From Symsagittifera roscoffensis (Eukaryota > Xenacoelomorpha > Acoela > Convolutidae), in NCBI RefSeq assembly GCF_963678635.1, contig NC_087064.1, positions 68,498,025-68,562,024 of the forward strand: 64,000 nucleotides of DNA. Reading direction: 5' to 3'. Of this stretch, positions 43,658 to 52,800 are shown piece after piece (the stretch's first letter is position 1; every line of letters begins with the position of its first letter). Under the pieces are notes generated by a model. It saw nothing but the letters and a program-made list of their open reading frames with translations, was not told the origin of the DNA and did no database searches. The translations under genes were made by a program, and so were the position numbers.

Positions 43658-44954
43658 TTTAATCCCGAGTGAAGCAACTCACAGCTCCTTGGAATTATTT
43701 GAGAAACCGCCTTTACTTGTCACTTTTGAAAAAGCTTTCACCCAAAAAATTGGACCTTCCTACTCTCCTGATGGTCCTATGCTCGAGTTTGAAGTACTCG
43801 GCGACAGAAATAATTTCATCGATCTTCAACGTACTCGTTTGGAAATAGTTGCACGAATTGTTCGAAGCAATGGAAACGTGCTTCGAACGCATGCTACAGA
43901 GGCGGCAAACAGAGATACGCCGTATTTTGTTAACAACCCTTTATCTTCATTTTTTTCTGAGTGTACACTGTCTCTGAATGGTGAAAAAATATCAACTACC
44001 AATGCCCATAAAAGCTTTATTGAGACCGAGTTTTCATACGGTAATGATGCCAAAAAAACATGGTTGGCTTGTCAAGGTTATTATTATGAAGAAAATCCAT
44101 CAGCCATTGACGGTGCTGGAAGGAGAGCTGATGATGTTACGGAGCGTAAAGGTCTCGTTGCGGCCTCGAGCGAGCTGAAGCTATTTGGTAAAATTGCTTG
44201 CGACTTTTTGTCGTGTGAGAAGCATCTACTTAGCGGTGTGACAATAAAATTGTCTCTTAGACGTTCTCCTAATGATTTTGTTGTCATATCTGAAGATGCA
44301 GCTAAACACTACAAGGTCCAAATAATCGAAGCTAACCTCTATGTCAGAAAGATGACTGTGACTGACTATGTTCTCTCATCAATAGAAAAAACTTTGTTGA
44401 AGAACCCGGCAATTTATAATTACATCGAAGTAGTACCAAAAACGTTTCTCGCAACTGCAGGAGTACAAAGCTGGCGACAAAAGGATGTTTTTGCAAAAGA
44501 ACCTGTTCGAAGAATGATAGTAGCAATGAGCATAAACGAAGCATATTTGGGTACTAATAGAACAAACCCTTTTCATTACCAGAAAATTGGGTTGAATGAG
44601 ATCATTGTGTACAGAAACGGTCTACCCATTGCCGAAACTCCCATCTCAACATCAGACAATAAAAGAATTTATTACAATACGCTTGAGGCTCTTGATTTTG
44701 TTTTGAACACTAGTCATGGAATCAGTCTCGCTAATTATGATAATCATTATATTATGGCTTTTGATCTCACGTCTACTCAGGAGGCTTCACACGATTTTAT
44801 TCATCCTGATTTGACCAATTGCACTATTTTGGTCGAACTCAAGTTTGACGCAGGTCTCGGTAATAACGTCGAGTTATTGTTTATGGGAGAGCGTGCATCA
44901 ACAGTTTATGTGCGTTCAGATAGAAAAATTACCAAAAACACTCTTATGACCTAA
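43647..44954 (+). CDS. major capsid protein, double jelly-roll
   Basis: 435 residues, intact. The double-jelly-roll hexon-type protein forms the pseudo-hexagonal capsomers of adintovirus-like Polintons. Typical features: an N-terminal FEKPPLLVTFEKAF segment, SPDGPMLEFEVLGDRNNFIDLQRTRLEIVARI (strands of the first jelly roll), NNPLSSFFSECTLSLNGEKIS, KLFGKIACDFLSCEKHLLSGVTIKLSL, and the second barrel with RRMIVAMSINEAYLG and NPFHYQKIGLNEIIVYRNGLPI. Length matches the family. Its start overlaps the preceding core-protein gene and the protease follows 7 bp after its stop. Confidence 0.95.
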   Translation: MISNLIPSEATHSSLELFEKPPLLVTFEKAFTQKIGPSYSPDGPMLEFEVLGDRNNFIDLQRTRLEIVARIVRSNGNVLRTHATEAANRDTPYFVNNPLSSFFSECTLSLNGEKISTTNAHKSFIETEFSYGNDAKKTWLACQGYYYEENPSAIDGAGRRADDVTERKGLVAASSELKLFGKIACDFLSCEKHLLSGVTIKLSLRRSPNDFVVISEDAAKHYKVQIIEANLYVRKMTVTDYVLSSIEKTLLKNPAIYNYIEVVPKTFLATAGVQSWRQKDVFAKEPVRRMIVAMSINEAYLGTNRTNPFHYQKIGLNEIIVYRNGLPIAETPISTSDNKRIYYNTLEALDFVLNTSHGISLANYDNHYIMAFDLTSTQEASHDFIHPDLTNCTILVELKFDAGLGNNVELLFMGERASTVYVRSDRKITKNTLMT

Positions 44955-44961
44955 GATATAC

Positions 44962-45399
44962 ATGGATAATCTTCAACTAGTAGAAATTATTAACCGTTGT
45001 AAACATTTGAAATATCGCTTTAGAGGTGTTTTTTCGGCAGATTTGCCATGCTCTTCAGTACTGAAAAACGATAATACGTTCATGATTATGAATGCCTCAC
45101 CATCGGATCAACCTGGAACCCACTGGTTGCTTTTTGCTCAAGCTGGAGGACAGATATTCTTCGCAGATCCTCTAGGTAAACGATTATGTGATTATCCCCT
45201 CGTGTACAAGAATATGCGACGTACAATTCACGAGGGAAATCAACTACTGTTGAAAAAACCATTACAATCAGCTGATTCCGTGTTATGCGGACTTTATTGT
45301 ATTTATGTTGCTCATGTTATAATTACAAACAAATTTCCAATAGGTTTCAAACTTAATGATCATGATTTGATAAGATTTGCCAAACATATGTTATTCTAA
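44962..45399 (+). CDS. adenain-like cysteine protease (maturation protease)
   Basis: 145 residues, intact. C5/Ulp1-fold protease that processes virion proteins in Polintons and adenoviruses. The catalytic set is visible: His54 in GTHWLLF, Asp69 in FFADPLG, Gln102 in LQSADS (oxyanion hole) and Cys109 in SVLCGLYCIYV. These fall in the order and spacing expected of adenain. It is shorter than adenovirus protease, as usual for Polintons. It is the last gene of the plus-strand array before the inverted-repeat island. Confidence 0.93.
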   Translation: MDNLQLVEIINRCKHLKYRFRGVFSADLPCSSVLKNDNTFMIMNASPSDQPGTHWLLFAQAGGQIFFADPLGKRLCDYPLVYKNMRRTIHEGNQLLLKKPLQSADSVLCGLYCIYVAHVIITNKFPIGFKLNDHDLIRFAKHMLF

Positions 45400-45475
45400 A
45401 TTAATTTATTGATGTTTTTGTAAAATTTATAAATTCGTTTTTTTTTTCAATTCATTCTTATTAACAACAATCAAG

Positions 45476-45577
45476 TCATATCAAGTCCTTCAAAATATTA
45501 AGGCATGGCCGTTTGGTTTAAGGGGCAATAGCTAACCCGGCGTTGCTCGTCGCTACGCTCCTCGGGAACGCCTCCCG
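45476..45577 (+). repeat. internal 102-bp inverted repeat, left copy
   Basis: Reverse complement of 49,030-49,131 with only two mismatches in 102 bp. The inner ~60 bp are clearly GC-rich (aacccggcgttgctcgtcg...) in an AT-rich element, so base composition differs sharply from the surroundings. Confidence 0.95.
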
Positions 45578-45629
45578 CTTGTGTAGTAACATTTTTTTTT
45601 TATATACAAGAGCGAAAGAAAACCAATAT

Positions 45630-46256
45630 TTAAAACTTGAATTTCTTCTCCATGATAAGTTTCACAAACAAAGTGTTTGAATCAATTTCCATACAACCAT
45701 ACCCACTTAAAATTATGTCAATTATTTTAGAAAACTCAGCAGCGTTTTCACCATTCAAAATATTAGTAAAGCGTTCAATTGTTACGTTAGTAATCAGGTC
45801 AGTTTGAGTTTGAACAGATTTAGTCTGCGAGCCGAAGCAAACTTGAGGCAATCGTCTGCAAACTGGAACACCACTAACATCTAAGTTGTTGATGGAGTTA
45901 TAATTCACAGCTATTTTCAGTTTTTCCATCAGAGGGCCAGACAATTCATAGTTGGAGCAACCCAAAATTAAATATTTGAATGTAGAGAGAAGACAAGGAA
46001 CAACGAAGGCTTTTGAAGTCATCTTGTTAAGTAAATCGATAGACTCTTTCGTAAATTCGACCAGCACATGATAATGTTTTTCGTTGTCAATCGAATGGTT
46101 GCAAAAATCTAATTTATTCGAATGGGAGGATACTGCAAAATTAGCTTTTGAAGCGAAGCCTGAAAAGTTGGGTTCATGATTCAGGATGAAAAATTTGGAA
46201 CTTTTACGGAACTGTTTGAAATAATCAGGGGATTGCTCATACATTGCTTCAACCAT
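45630..46256 (-). CDS. island protein 1: HxH-motif protein, possibly HUH-like, 208 aa
   Basis: Minus-strand frame from ATG at 46,256. N-terminal half: SSKFFILNHEPNF, then EKHYHVLVEFTKES. The strand ending H-Y-H-V-L-V looks like the HxH metal-binding motif of HUH replication proteins, and FFILN sits where motif 1 of such proteins lies; STFKYLILGCSNY could be a motif-3 region, but a clear YxxK is missing. C-terminal half: helical, with SVQTQTDL (a TQT dynein-light-chain-type motif). No helicase Walker motifs, so it is not a full Rep. It follows the PC4-like gene in the same direction after 37 bp, suggesting co-transcription. Function uncertain; no family firmly recognised. Confidence 0.6.
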   Translation of the reverse strand: MVEAMYEQSPDYFKQFRKSSKFFILNHEPNFSGFASKANFAVSSHSNKLDFCNHSIDNEKHYHVLVEFTKESIDLLNKMTSKAFVVPCLLSTFKYLILGCSNYELSGPLMEKLKIAVNYNSINNLDVSGVPVCRRLPQVCFGSQTKSVQTQTDLITNVTIERFTNILNGENAAEFSKIIDIILSGYGCMEIDSNTLFVKLIMEKKFKF

Positions 46257-46293
46257 TGCTTTGAAGTTTCAATCGAATAACGAGTTGATAATG

Positions 46294-46653
46294 TTACACA
46301 ACCCGACAGTTATCATCGTTTTCACTTTCGCATTCCTTTTCAGAGCATGAAGATTTTTTAGATTTGTTTCGCTTTTTTCTAAGTTTTTCAGTCACGTCGC
46401 AGTTTTTTGCTTTCGTCAACCTTTTGATTTTTGTATAATTGTCCGCCAAGGACTCGAATTTACCAGTTGACAAAGTTATTCCTTGTCGATACTTGAAAGT
46501 TCCCTCTTCGTCTTTTTTGTACAATTTGATAGTTATGTAGGTACCGGTCTGTGCGAATGTTTTTGCACCGACTCTAACTAAACGTTTATCATTCGAAGAT
46601 ATATCCCTAAAATCATCGAAATAGTCTACATCAGTGTCAAGAGAAGCGTACAT
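46294..46653 (-). CDS. island protein 2: PC4-like putative ssDNA-binding protein, 119 aa
   Basis: Minus-strand frame from ATG at 46,653. Residues ~25-80 read RVGAKTFAQTGTYITIKLYKKDEEG..KYRQGITLSTGKFESLADNYTKI, following the PC4/p15 fold pattern: beta strands with D-x-R/K-x-Y, an acidic turn, then G-I-S/T-L and a helix. PC4 proteins bind single-stranded DNA and act in transcription and replication (family knowledge). The C-terminus is Lys/Ser-rich then acidic, resembling the regulatory tails of PC4. It is divergently transcribed from the 47,281 gene across a 627-bp intergenic segment, which probably holds both promoters. Confidence 0.6.
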   Translation of the reverse strand: MYASLDTDVDYFDDFRDISSNDKRLVRVGAKTFAQTGTYITIKLYKKDEEGTFKYRQGITLSTGKFESLADNYTKIKRLTKAKNCDVTEKLRKKRNKSKKSSCSEKECESENDDNCRVV

Positions 46654-47280
46654 TATAAATGAATAACAACCAACTGGTTTTTAGTGTGGAACGTTGAAGA
46701 ATGACTGATCACAGTATACGAGACAGATCATGCGCTCCCAAAGTAAAAATTTAGGTGATAACGTTTACGAGAGCCCTAAGCCATATTGATAAGACTTAAT
46801 CACCAAGGATATAATTTCTTTAACGATAAACCTCTTTTTATATGGGTATTTAGTTACTTTTTCCCCCGGCTATACTCTAAAAATCTTCTAGTGTTATTTA
46901 TTGTGACGGTTATTTTAATGACTGTTATGAATCATGGTAATGAATTTCTAACAGCATAACAAAGAATGTCTGGCAAACTATCATGAAAACTTGATTTTGA
47001 GTGCTTTCGCCCGTAGCCACTATAATAAAGCTATCACATAAATCTAAAAAAATCGGGTTTTCACATTCATTCCTAACATGACCTCAGGCGTCATGCTTAA
47101 AAGAATGAATAAAATTTGATAGCCTCGCCTAAAAAGTTATTAGCTTTGACCTAATTGAACTATGCCACCCCTTTCCTGATCTCATTCTCATTAATAAACT
47201 TTTCATACTTTTCATTCTCTCAATTTCATTTCGGTAGTTCAGTCATTTCATTTTAACAAAACTTTAAACCTCTTCAAGCC
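46654..47280. promoter_or_regulatory. divergent intergenic region of the island
   Basis: 627 bp between the start codons of the minus-strand PC4-like gene and the plus-strand 214-aa gene. AT-rich, no ORF; it must contain the promoters of both if they are expressed. A pyrimidine-rich segment (47,185-47,280) precedes the plus-strand ATG. Confidence 0.4.
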
Positions 47281-47925
47281 ATGACTAGTCCTTTACAAAT
47301 AATCTCAGTGTCTGATCGAGAAAGAACAATTATCTACCAAACATACACGAGAGAGTCGAGTGCAGTCATCCATCAACAGAAAGAGAGAGTCTCTCCGTCT
47401 ACAGCAAGTCCGTTCAATGACTTGGCTCGCCGAAAAAACTACGAGAATCAAAACGAGGAATGGACTACACAAAGTCATATCATGCTACCGAACTACCTCC
47501 TTGATCACATCGATCTACTTAGACAGAATCGAAAACGAATGTACGAGAGTTGCACTATTCACGAGAGCTATCCGGCATTAGAAAAGACGGAGATAAACGA
47601 CACAACCTCGCTCGAGCAGTCTCCAAGAAAAATTCTCTTCGCGTATGACTGCGAGTCAATGCTGTTGTATGAAAATCAGGAGGGATGTATTCGTGATTAT
47701 GCAGAGCGCGAAGCGTACTGGGATATTCCGACAGCAATGTCTCCCGAGTCGTTTGTTAGGGGAGCAGTTTCAACTCCAGAACAATCAACTTCCTATTCGG
47801 ATGCTCGGGTTTCATCTAGTGCGGAGACAATTGATCTAGTCACCCCAGATCTCATTCAAGGCACTCCTCCAAATGCAGCTTGCTATGCGCCAAAAAAGAG
47901 AAAACTACAGTTTCGAGGTTTCTAA
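47281..47925 (+). CDS. island protein 3: Ser/Thr-rich protein with C-terminal NLS-like motif, 214 aa
   Basis: ATG 47,281 to TAA. Largely disordered-looking: Glu/Arg/Gln-rich N-terminus, a central LPNYLLDHIDLLRQNRKRMYE helix, PRKILFAYDCESMLLYE, and a Ser/Thr/Pro-rich stretch with SSSAETIDLVTPDLIQGTPP, which resembles a SUMO-interacting motif (IDLV). It ends APKKRKLQFRGF, a classical monopartite nuclear-localisation pattern. Codon structure holds over the full length and the base composition is less AT-rich than the neighbouring non-coding DNA. No family recognised; a nuclear regulatory role is only an inference. Confidence 0.6.
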   Translation: MTSPLQIISVSDRERTIIYQTYTRESSAVIHQQKERVSPSTASPFNDLARRKNYENQNEEWTTQSHIMLPNYLLDHIDLLRQNRKRMYESCTIHESYPALEKTEINDTTSLEQSPRKILFAYDCESMLLYENQEGCIRDYAEREAYWDIPTAMSPESFVRGAVSTPEQSTSYSDARVSSSAETIDLVTPDLIQGTPPNAACYAPKKRKLQFRGF

Positions 47926-49029
47926 TAACTTAAACAAAAAACTTTCCTTTGTTTCAAATATTATTCCAAGGTTTTATATTTTCATTTTTGTTTGATTTGA
48001 CTTCTAAGCTGTTTTAACATTACTGTGTGTATATTTTTTGTCTCAGTTTTTATTTTGCTTAATAGATCAATTAAAGTTTGCCCCGTAAAGTTTTCAGCAA
48101 AATGTTAGAGAAAAACTAGAAAAAAATCACAAATCAAGAATAATTTTACGCTAAAATTGTTGTTTGAGAAAGAATGAGAGAGAGAGAGAGAGATAAATAC
48201 ACTTGCTCAGTAGTGAACCCCATTTGGAACATCCTTTTCGGGATATTGCTTTCTTTTCAAAAGAAAGATAAATATGGAAGGGTCCAACATTTTCTTGTTG
48301 GTAGTCCAACCATATTTATTTGGCTTTTTTATCAAACAGTCTCTGTCCTCTCTCTCATCATACTTTGTGCCCGGTGGGGTTAGCCAGGTCTTACGCAAAG
48401 TAACAGAGAGTGTTTTAAGCCATAAATCTGCATTATATTACATTCATATACATGTTTGGGTGTAAAACGGACAATTTTTTGGTAAAAATGTGAAAAAAAA
48501 AAAAATTATGTTTTTTTTTTCCAAAAATGAACATGAACCTTAACCCTGCTCAGAAATTCATGGCAAATTTATTGAGGGTAGTTTCAATGGATTTGGAGAG
48601 AAAAAAATTTTTTCCCAATTTTTTTTTCAATATTTTCACAAAAATCAGATTTTCTCAAAAAATCACAACTTTTTAAGCGTCTACTCTCATTGATTGGGCT
48701 ATAATTGTTTTTTTTTATTTCTACGCTTGTCCTAATTACGTATCAGATAGCTCCTATAAATTTCAAACAACATTCACTTGAATTTAAAACGAGAACGAAT
48801 AATTCAAGCTAAAAATGAAGGAAAAAAGAAGTTAAAAAATTATGTTTTTTAAATTTCGAACTTGACCAGTCGAACTGTGCTCGAGGTCCCACAAAACTTA
48901 CTGGTTTTTTTGTTGATAGATTTAAAAGACACTTTTTTTTAAACATTACTTTTCCTTTTTTCACAACATAAAAAGTTTGAGGTTTTCCTTTATTTTGAAA
49001 AAAAAAAAAATTCACTTGAAATTACAGAA
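47926..49029. other. gene-free flank of the island
   Basis: A (GA)n tract at about 48,176-48,192, long A and T homopolymers, and a hairpin-like segment 48,270-48,320 (aaatatgg pairing with ccatattt). No believable coding sequence. Confidence 0.5.
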
Positions 49030-49131
49030 CGGGAGGCGTTCCCGAGGAGCGTAGCGACGAGCAACGCCGGGTTAGCTATTGCCCCTTAAACCAAACGGCC
49101 ATGCCTTAATATTTCGAAGGACATGATATGA
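49030..49131 (-). repeat. internal 102-bp inverted repeat, right copy
   Basis: Mate of 45,476-45,577 in opposite orientation. Together they enclose 45,578-49,029. Confidence 0.95.
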
Positions 49132-49833
49132 AATGTTTCACGGGACACTGAATGACATGAAGGAAACTTTGATTCCGATATCTTTTACACATTCAAATGA
49201 CAATCTATGCTTATCATGCATCGGTAACTATCAAGGTGTCAAATTTGCAAAATTTTCATTTTTTAAGTTTACTATTTTATTTCAACTTAATTAGTTAGTT
49301 GAGGCTTTACTTTCTGAATACTTTTATCTCATGTTTCTACATTTTATTATACCTATTTACGCAAACCAAGAAGTGGGCTTGAAATCATTAGGAAATTACT
49401 GTTTCACGGTTAAAATTAGTCAGAAAAAGTTTTAGGCTCTATCTGAATCAATCTAAGCTTTAAATTTTGTAATTTAGTACTGAAATGTTAATTGAAAGTC
49501 TAAACCAGTCCCCTAAAAAATGCCAAAACTTTATCACTTACCCTTAAAATTAACAGCAAAAGTTTGAGGCTGTAAATGAATCAGTTTTTAGTATACAAAA
49601 CCCCTGCACTTGAGCAGAGTGATGAGACATATAGAGCTTAAAGCTAGAATAAACCCTGTTTTTGGAAAGGAAAGTTTTTATTGTCAAGACGGCGAAGTAT
49701 AACTCTCGTTAATGGCTTCTACTTGCCTTACCCGCAAAGTTTTTTGGTGCTAGTCACTTCTCGCTTTTGCTTTTTCATAACCAGTTCTACTTCTTGAAAT
49801 TTTCTTGAATTACTTCAGTAACTTCAACAAACA
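49132..49833. other. gene-free leader of the polymerase gene
   Basis: AT-rich with no recognised coding sequence. It presumably holds the promoter of the polymerase gene. Confidence 0.5.
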
Positions 49834-52800
49834 ATGCCGAACTCTACTTCTATCGCGACACCTGTTCCTTGCCAGCAGTGCGGAAAAACACTGAGCTCTA
49901 AAAGGAACTTGAGAAGACATGAGCAAAAAGTTCACAAGATCCTTCCTCCCCCTCCTCCTCAAACTGTTTGCGATGAGTGTCTCGAGTCATTCGAGAGTTT
50001 CTCGGAAGCCCGAGAGCACGTCGAGCTGGTACATGACATGACTTCGAATAGTCATTGTATCTATTGCCATACAATATTTCTCACCGCGGAAAGCTATGGA
50101 CAACACTTGCTGAAGAAGCACGCATTGCCAGTTTGGGACGGCATTGAGACGACGTCTTCCGCTGCCCCAACGGAAAGCGCGTTCAGAGGCAAATTGCGTC
50201 GATACGATCTCAAAATTGGTGAAAAAGAAATGGATTTGCTTCAAGTCATGATGCAAAACAAGGAGGAAATAGATGCTCTTATACTGGAAAGGGTCAAAGA
50301 GGGTCCGAACAAGGTGCAATTCCACGTGGAAGTGGGAATGATCAAAATTCCCACTGTGCAAGACGGGGACAGTGGAAACTTCGAAAGGACCATGTTGTTT
50401 CTGAACACTAAGACATTGACAGTGTACTTCGAGGGAATAGCTGGGGTTCAATTCTTGGAACTGATTGAACATATGGTCAACCAAGTCAATTCGTTCTCTT
50501 CTCATGGTAGCGGATGGATTATTGACAGAATTGAAAAATTGCAAATCAGTTTCGCGGCCTTCTCACCAATAAGAGCAGGATCCTACCTCGAGCTACCTGA
50601 TGCACTCAGCGCAGCATCTACTCTGCTCACAAATATCAACACTAAAGATGATGACCGTTGCTTTCTCTACTGTTTTGTTGCCGCATATCACAATGTGAAT
50701 GAGCCGGCCCTCTACCCCACATCTAGACGGTGGCTGGAGAAAAACAAAGTCTCAACCTACAATCTCGACAAAGAAGGAATTGTGAAAATCAATGGGGAAT
50801 ACGAAATGCCAATGGGTCTGATGGATATGGACAGATTTGAAAAGTTGAACAATTGTCAAATCAACGTCTTCCGGTAAGCAAATTCTAATTGCCTTCTAAA
50901 AACTTTAAAATTCCTTCAATAACGTTCTTCACCTATTCAAACTTCTTTTTATTTCATTGCAAACCTAGGTATAAAAATTATTTTTCTGTTCAGGTACAAC
51001 GATGGCGAATTGTTGCCCATAAGAGTATCGAGTAGATTCACTACTAGCCTGATTGTGGACTTGTTGCTGCTGACAGATGGATCAAAATATCACTATGTGT
51101 TGATAAGTGATCCCCAGAAACTGGTCGAGTACGTGCGGGACAAAGTGCACCGATTTCAATCTGAGATTTGTCGCAAATGTTTCCACACATGCGCTTCATT
51201 CGAAACTCTGAGAAGACATCAAGAACTGTGCTACCAAGACGAAGATGTCGTCATAACAATGCCCAAGTCGGGAAAAGATGACCACAAGTTCAAAAACTTA
51301 ACAGCTCGTTGGTACGTACCCAGAGTAATCTACTTTGATTTGGAGTCACTGCTCTTACCAGTATACGGACCGCAACCTGATCCGCGAAAATCTAGCACGC
51401 AAACAATTGAAATCCATCAACCGTGCGGCTACGCGTTAGCAGTAATCGAATTTGGGAAAAAAGACCTGTTAAAATTTGAGCTTAAAAAAGGACCAAATGT
51501 GATGGAAGAGCTAATTAGCTCCCTTGAATCGTTAGCGAGACAAATTTACGTAGAAAAAAGGAAATATTACACTTTCACTGGTATAACAGACCAGGAACGG
51601 GAAGATGCTACAATTTGTTGGATATGCGAGAATGATTTTTCCGACAATGATCAAGTGGTACTTGATCATTGCCATTACACCAACAAGTTCCTGGGTTGGG
51701 CACACAATGAGTGTAACGTTAATAGAAAAACAACAAATTACATTCCAGTGGTAGCTCATAATTTGTCAAATTATGATTTACACTTTATAATCAAAGCGCT
51801 GGCAAAAAGCGATTCGGAAAACACTTTTTCCGTAAAGTCCGCATCTGAAGAAAAATATATATCCTTGACAATCTCAGTCTACATAAAAACGTACACGGAC
51901 AAAAACGGAAAAATCAACAAAATCTACGAAAATCTGAGATTCATCGATTCGTATAGGTTCATGCTAGCATCGTTGGCAAAACTTGTCGATAATTTGCCCA
52001 ACGAAAAGTTTTTTCTGCTGGAGAACTATTTTGAAAAACTCGGCCACTCACGTGAAAAAGTCAGTCTGTTGAAACAGAAAGGGCATTAACCCTACTCATA
52101 CTTCAACTCATTCGAAAAATTCCGAGAAACTCGCCTTCCCCCAGGAGCAATGTGGAAAAATAGTCTAACAGGAGGGGATGTGAGTGTTTCAAGAAGCGAG
52201 TACAATCATGCCCTTAAAGTTTTCACCGAACTGAAGTGTGGCTCACTTGGTGATTACCACGACTTGTACTTGACTACAGATGTGCTATTGCTTGCTTCCG
52301 TTTTCGAAGCTTTTCGTGAAGTTTGCTATCAAACATACGGGCTGGATTGCGCCTGTTACTTCACGGCAAGTAACCTTTCCGGGGACGCCTTTCTAAAAGT
52401 TTGTAAGCCCGAACTGAAACTCTTAACGGACCGTGAACATCTAGACCTTGTGCAGCGAATGATACGAGGAGGCATGTCGTCGGTTTACGCGCGCCGATTT
52501 TACAAAGCAAACAATAAATACCTCGACGATTTTTTGCCCTCAGAACCATCAAGCTACATCCTCAATATTGATGCAAACAATTTGTACGGGGGGATAATGA
52601 AACACTGCCCTTTGCCCTTAAACGATTTTTCAATAGTTGAAAAAAGTCTGGCAGACATACTGCTCACCAGCGAAACCTCAGAGTGGGGTTATATAGTTGA
52701 AGTCAATTTAACCATACCCGAAGAGCTTCACGACTTCTTTGCTGATTACCTCCTTGCCCCCTCTCGTGAAGTAGTGAACATCGGTGCAATGAGCAACGAG

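Noticed and set aside
45540-45577. Bacterial contamination suggested by the GC-rich segment
   Set aside because: The segment is the inner part of an inverted repeat embedded in continuous Polinton sequence on both sides.
48174-48465. Overlapping ORFs after the island gene
   Set aside because: Start in a (GA)n tract, overlap on both strands and show no conserved features.
37486-52089. Alternative genetic code (TAA/TAG read as sense)
   Set aside because: The in-frame stops are few, and host Rpn1 ends at TAG with the expected C-terminus, so the standard code applies.
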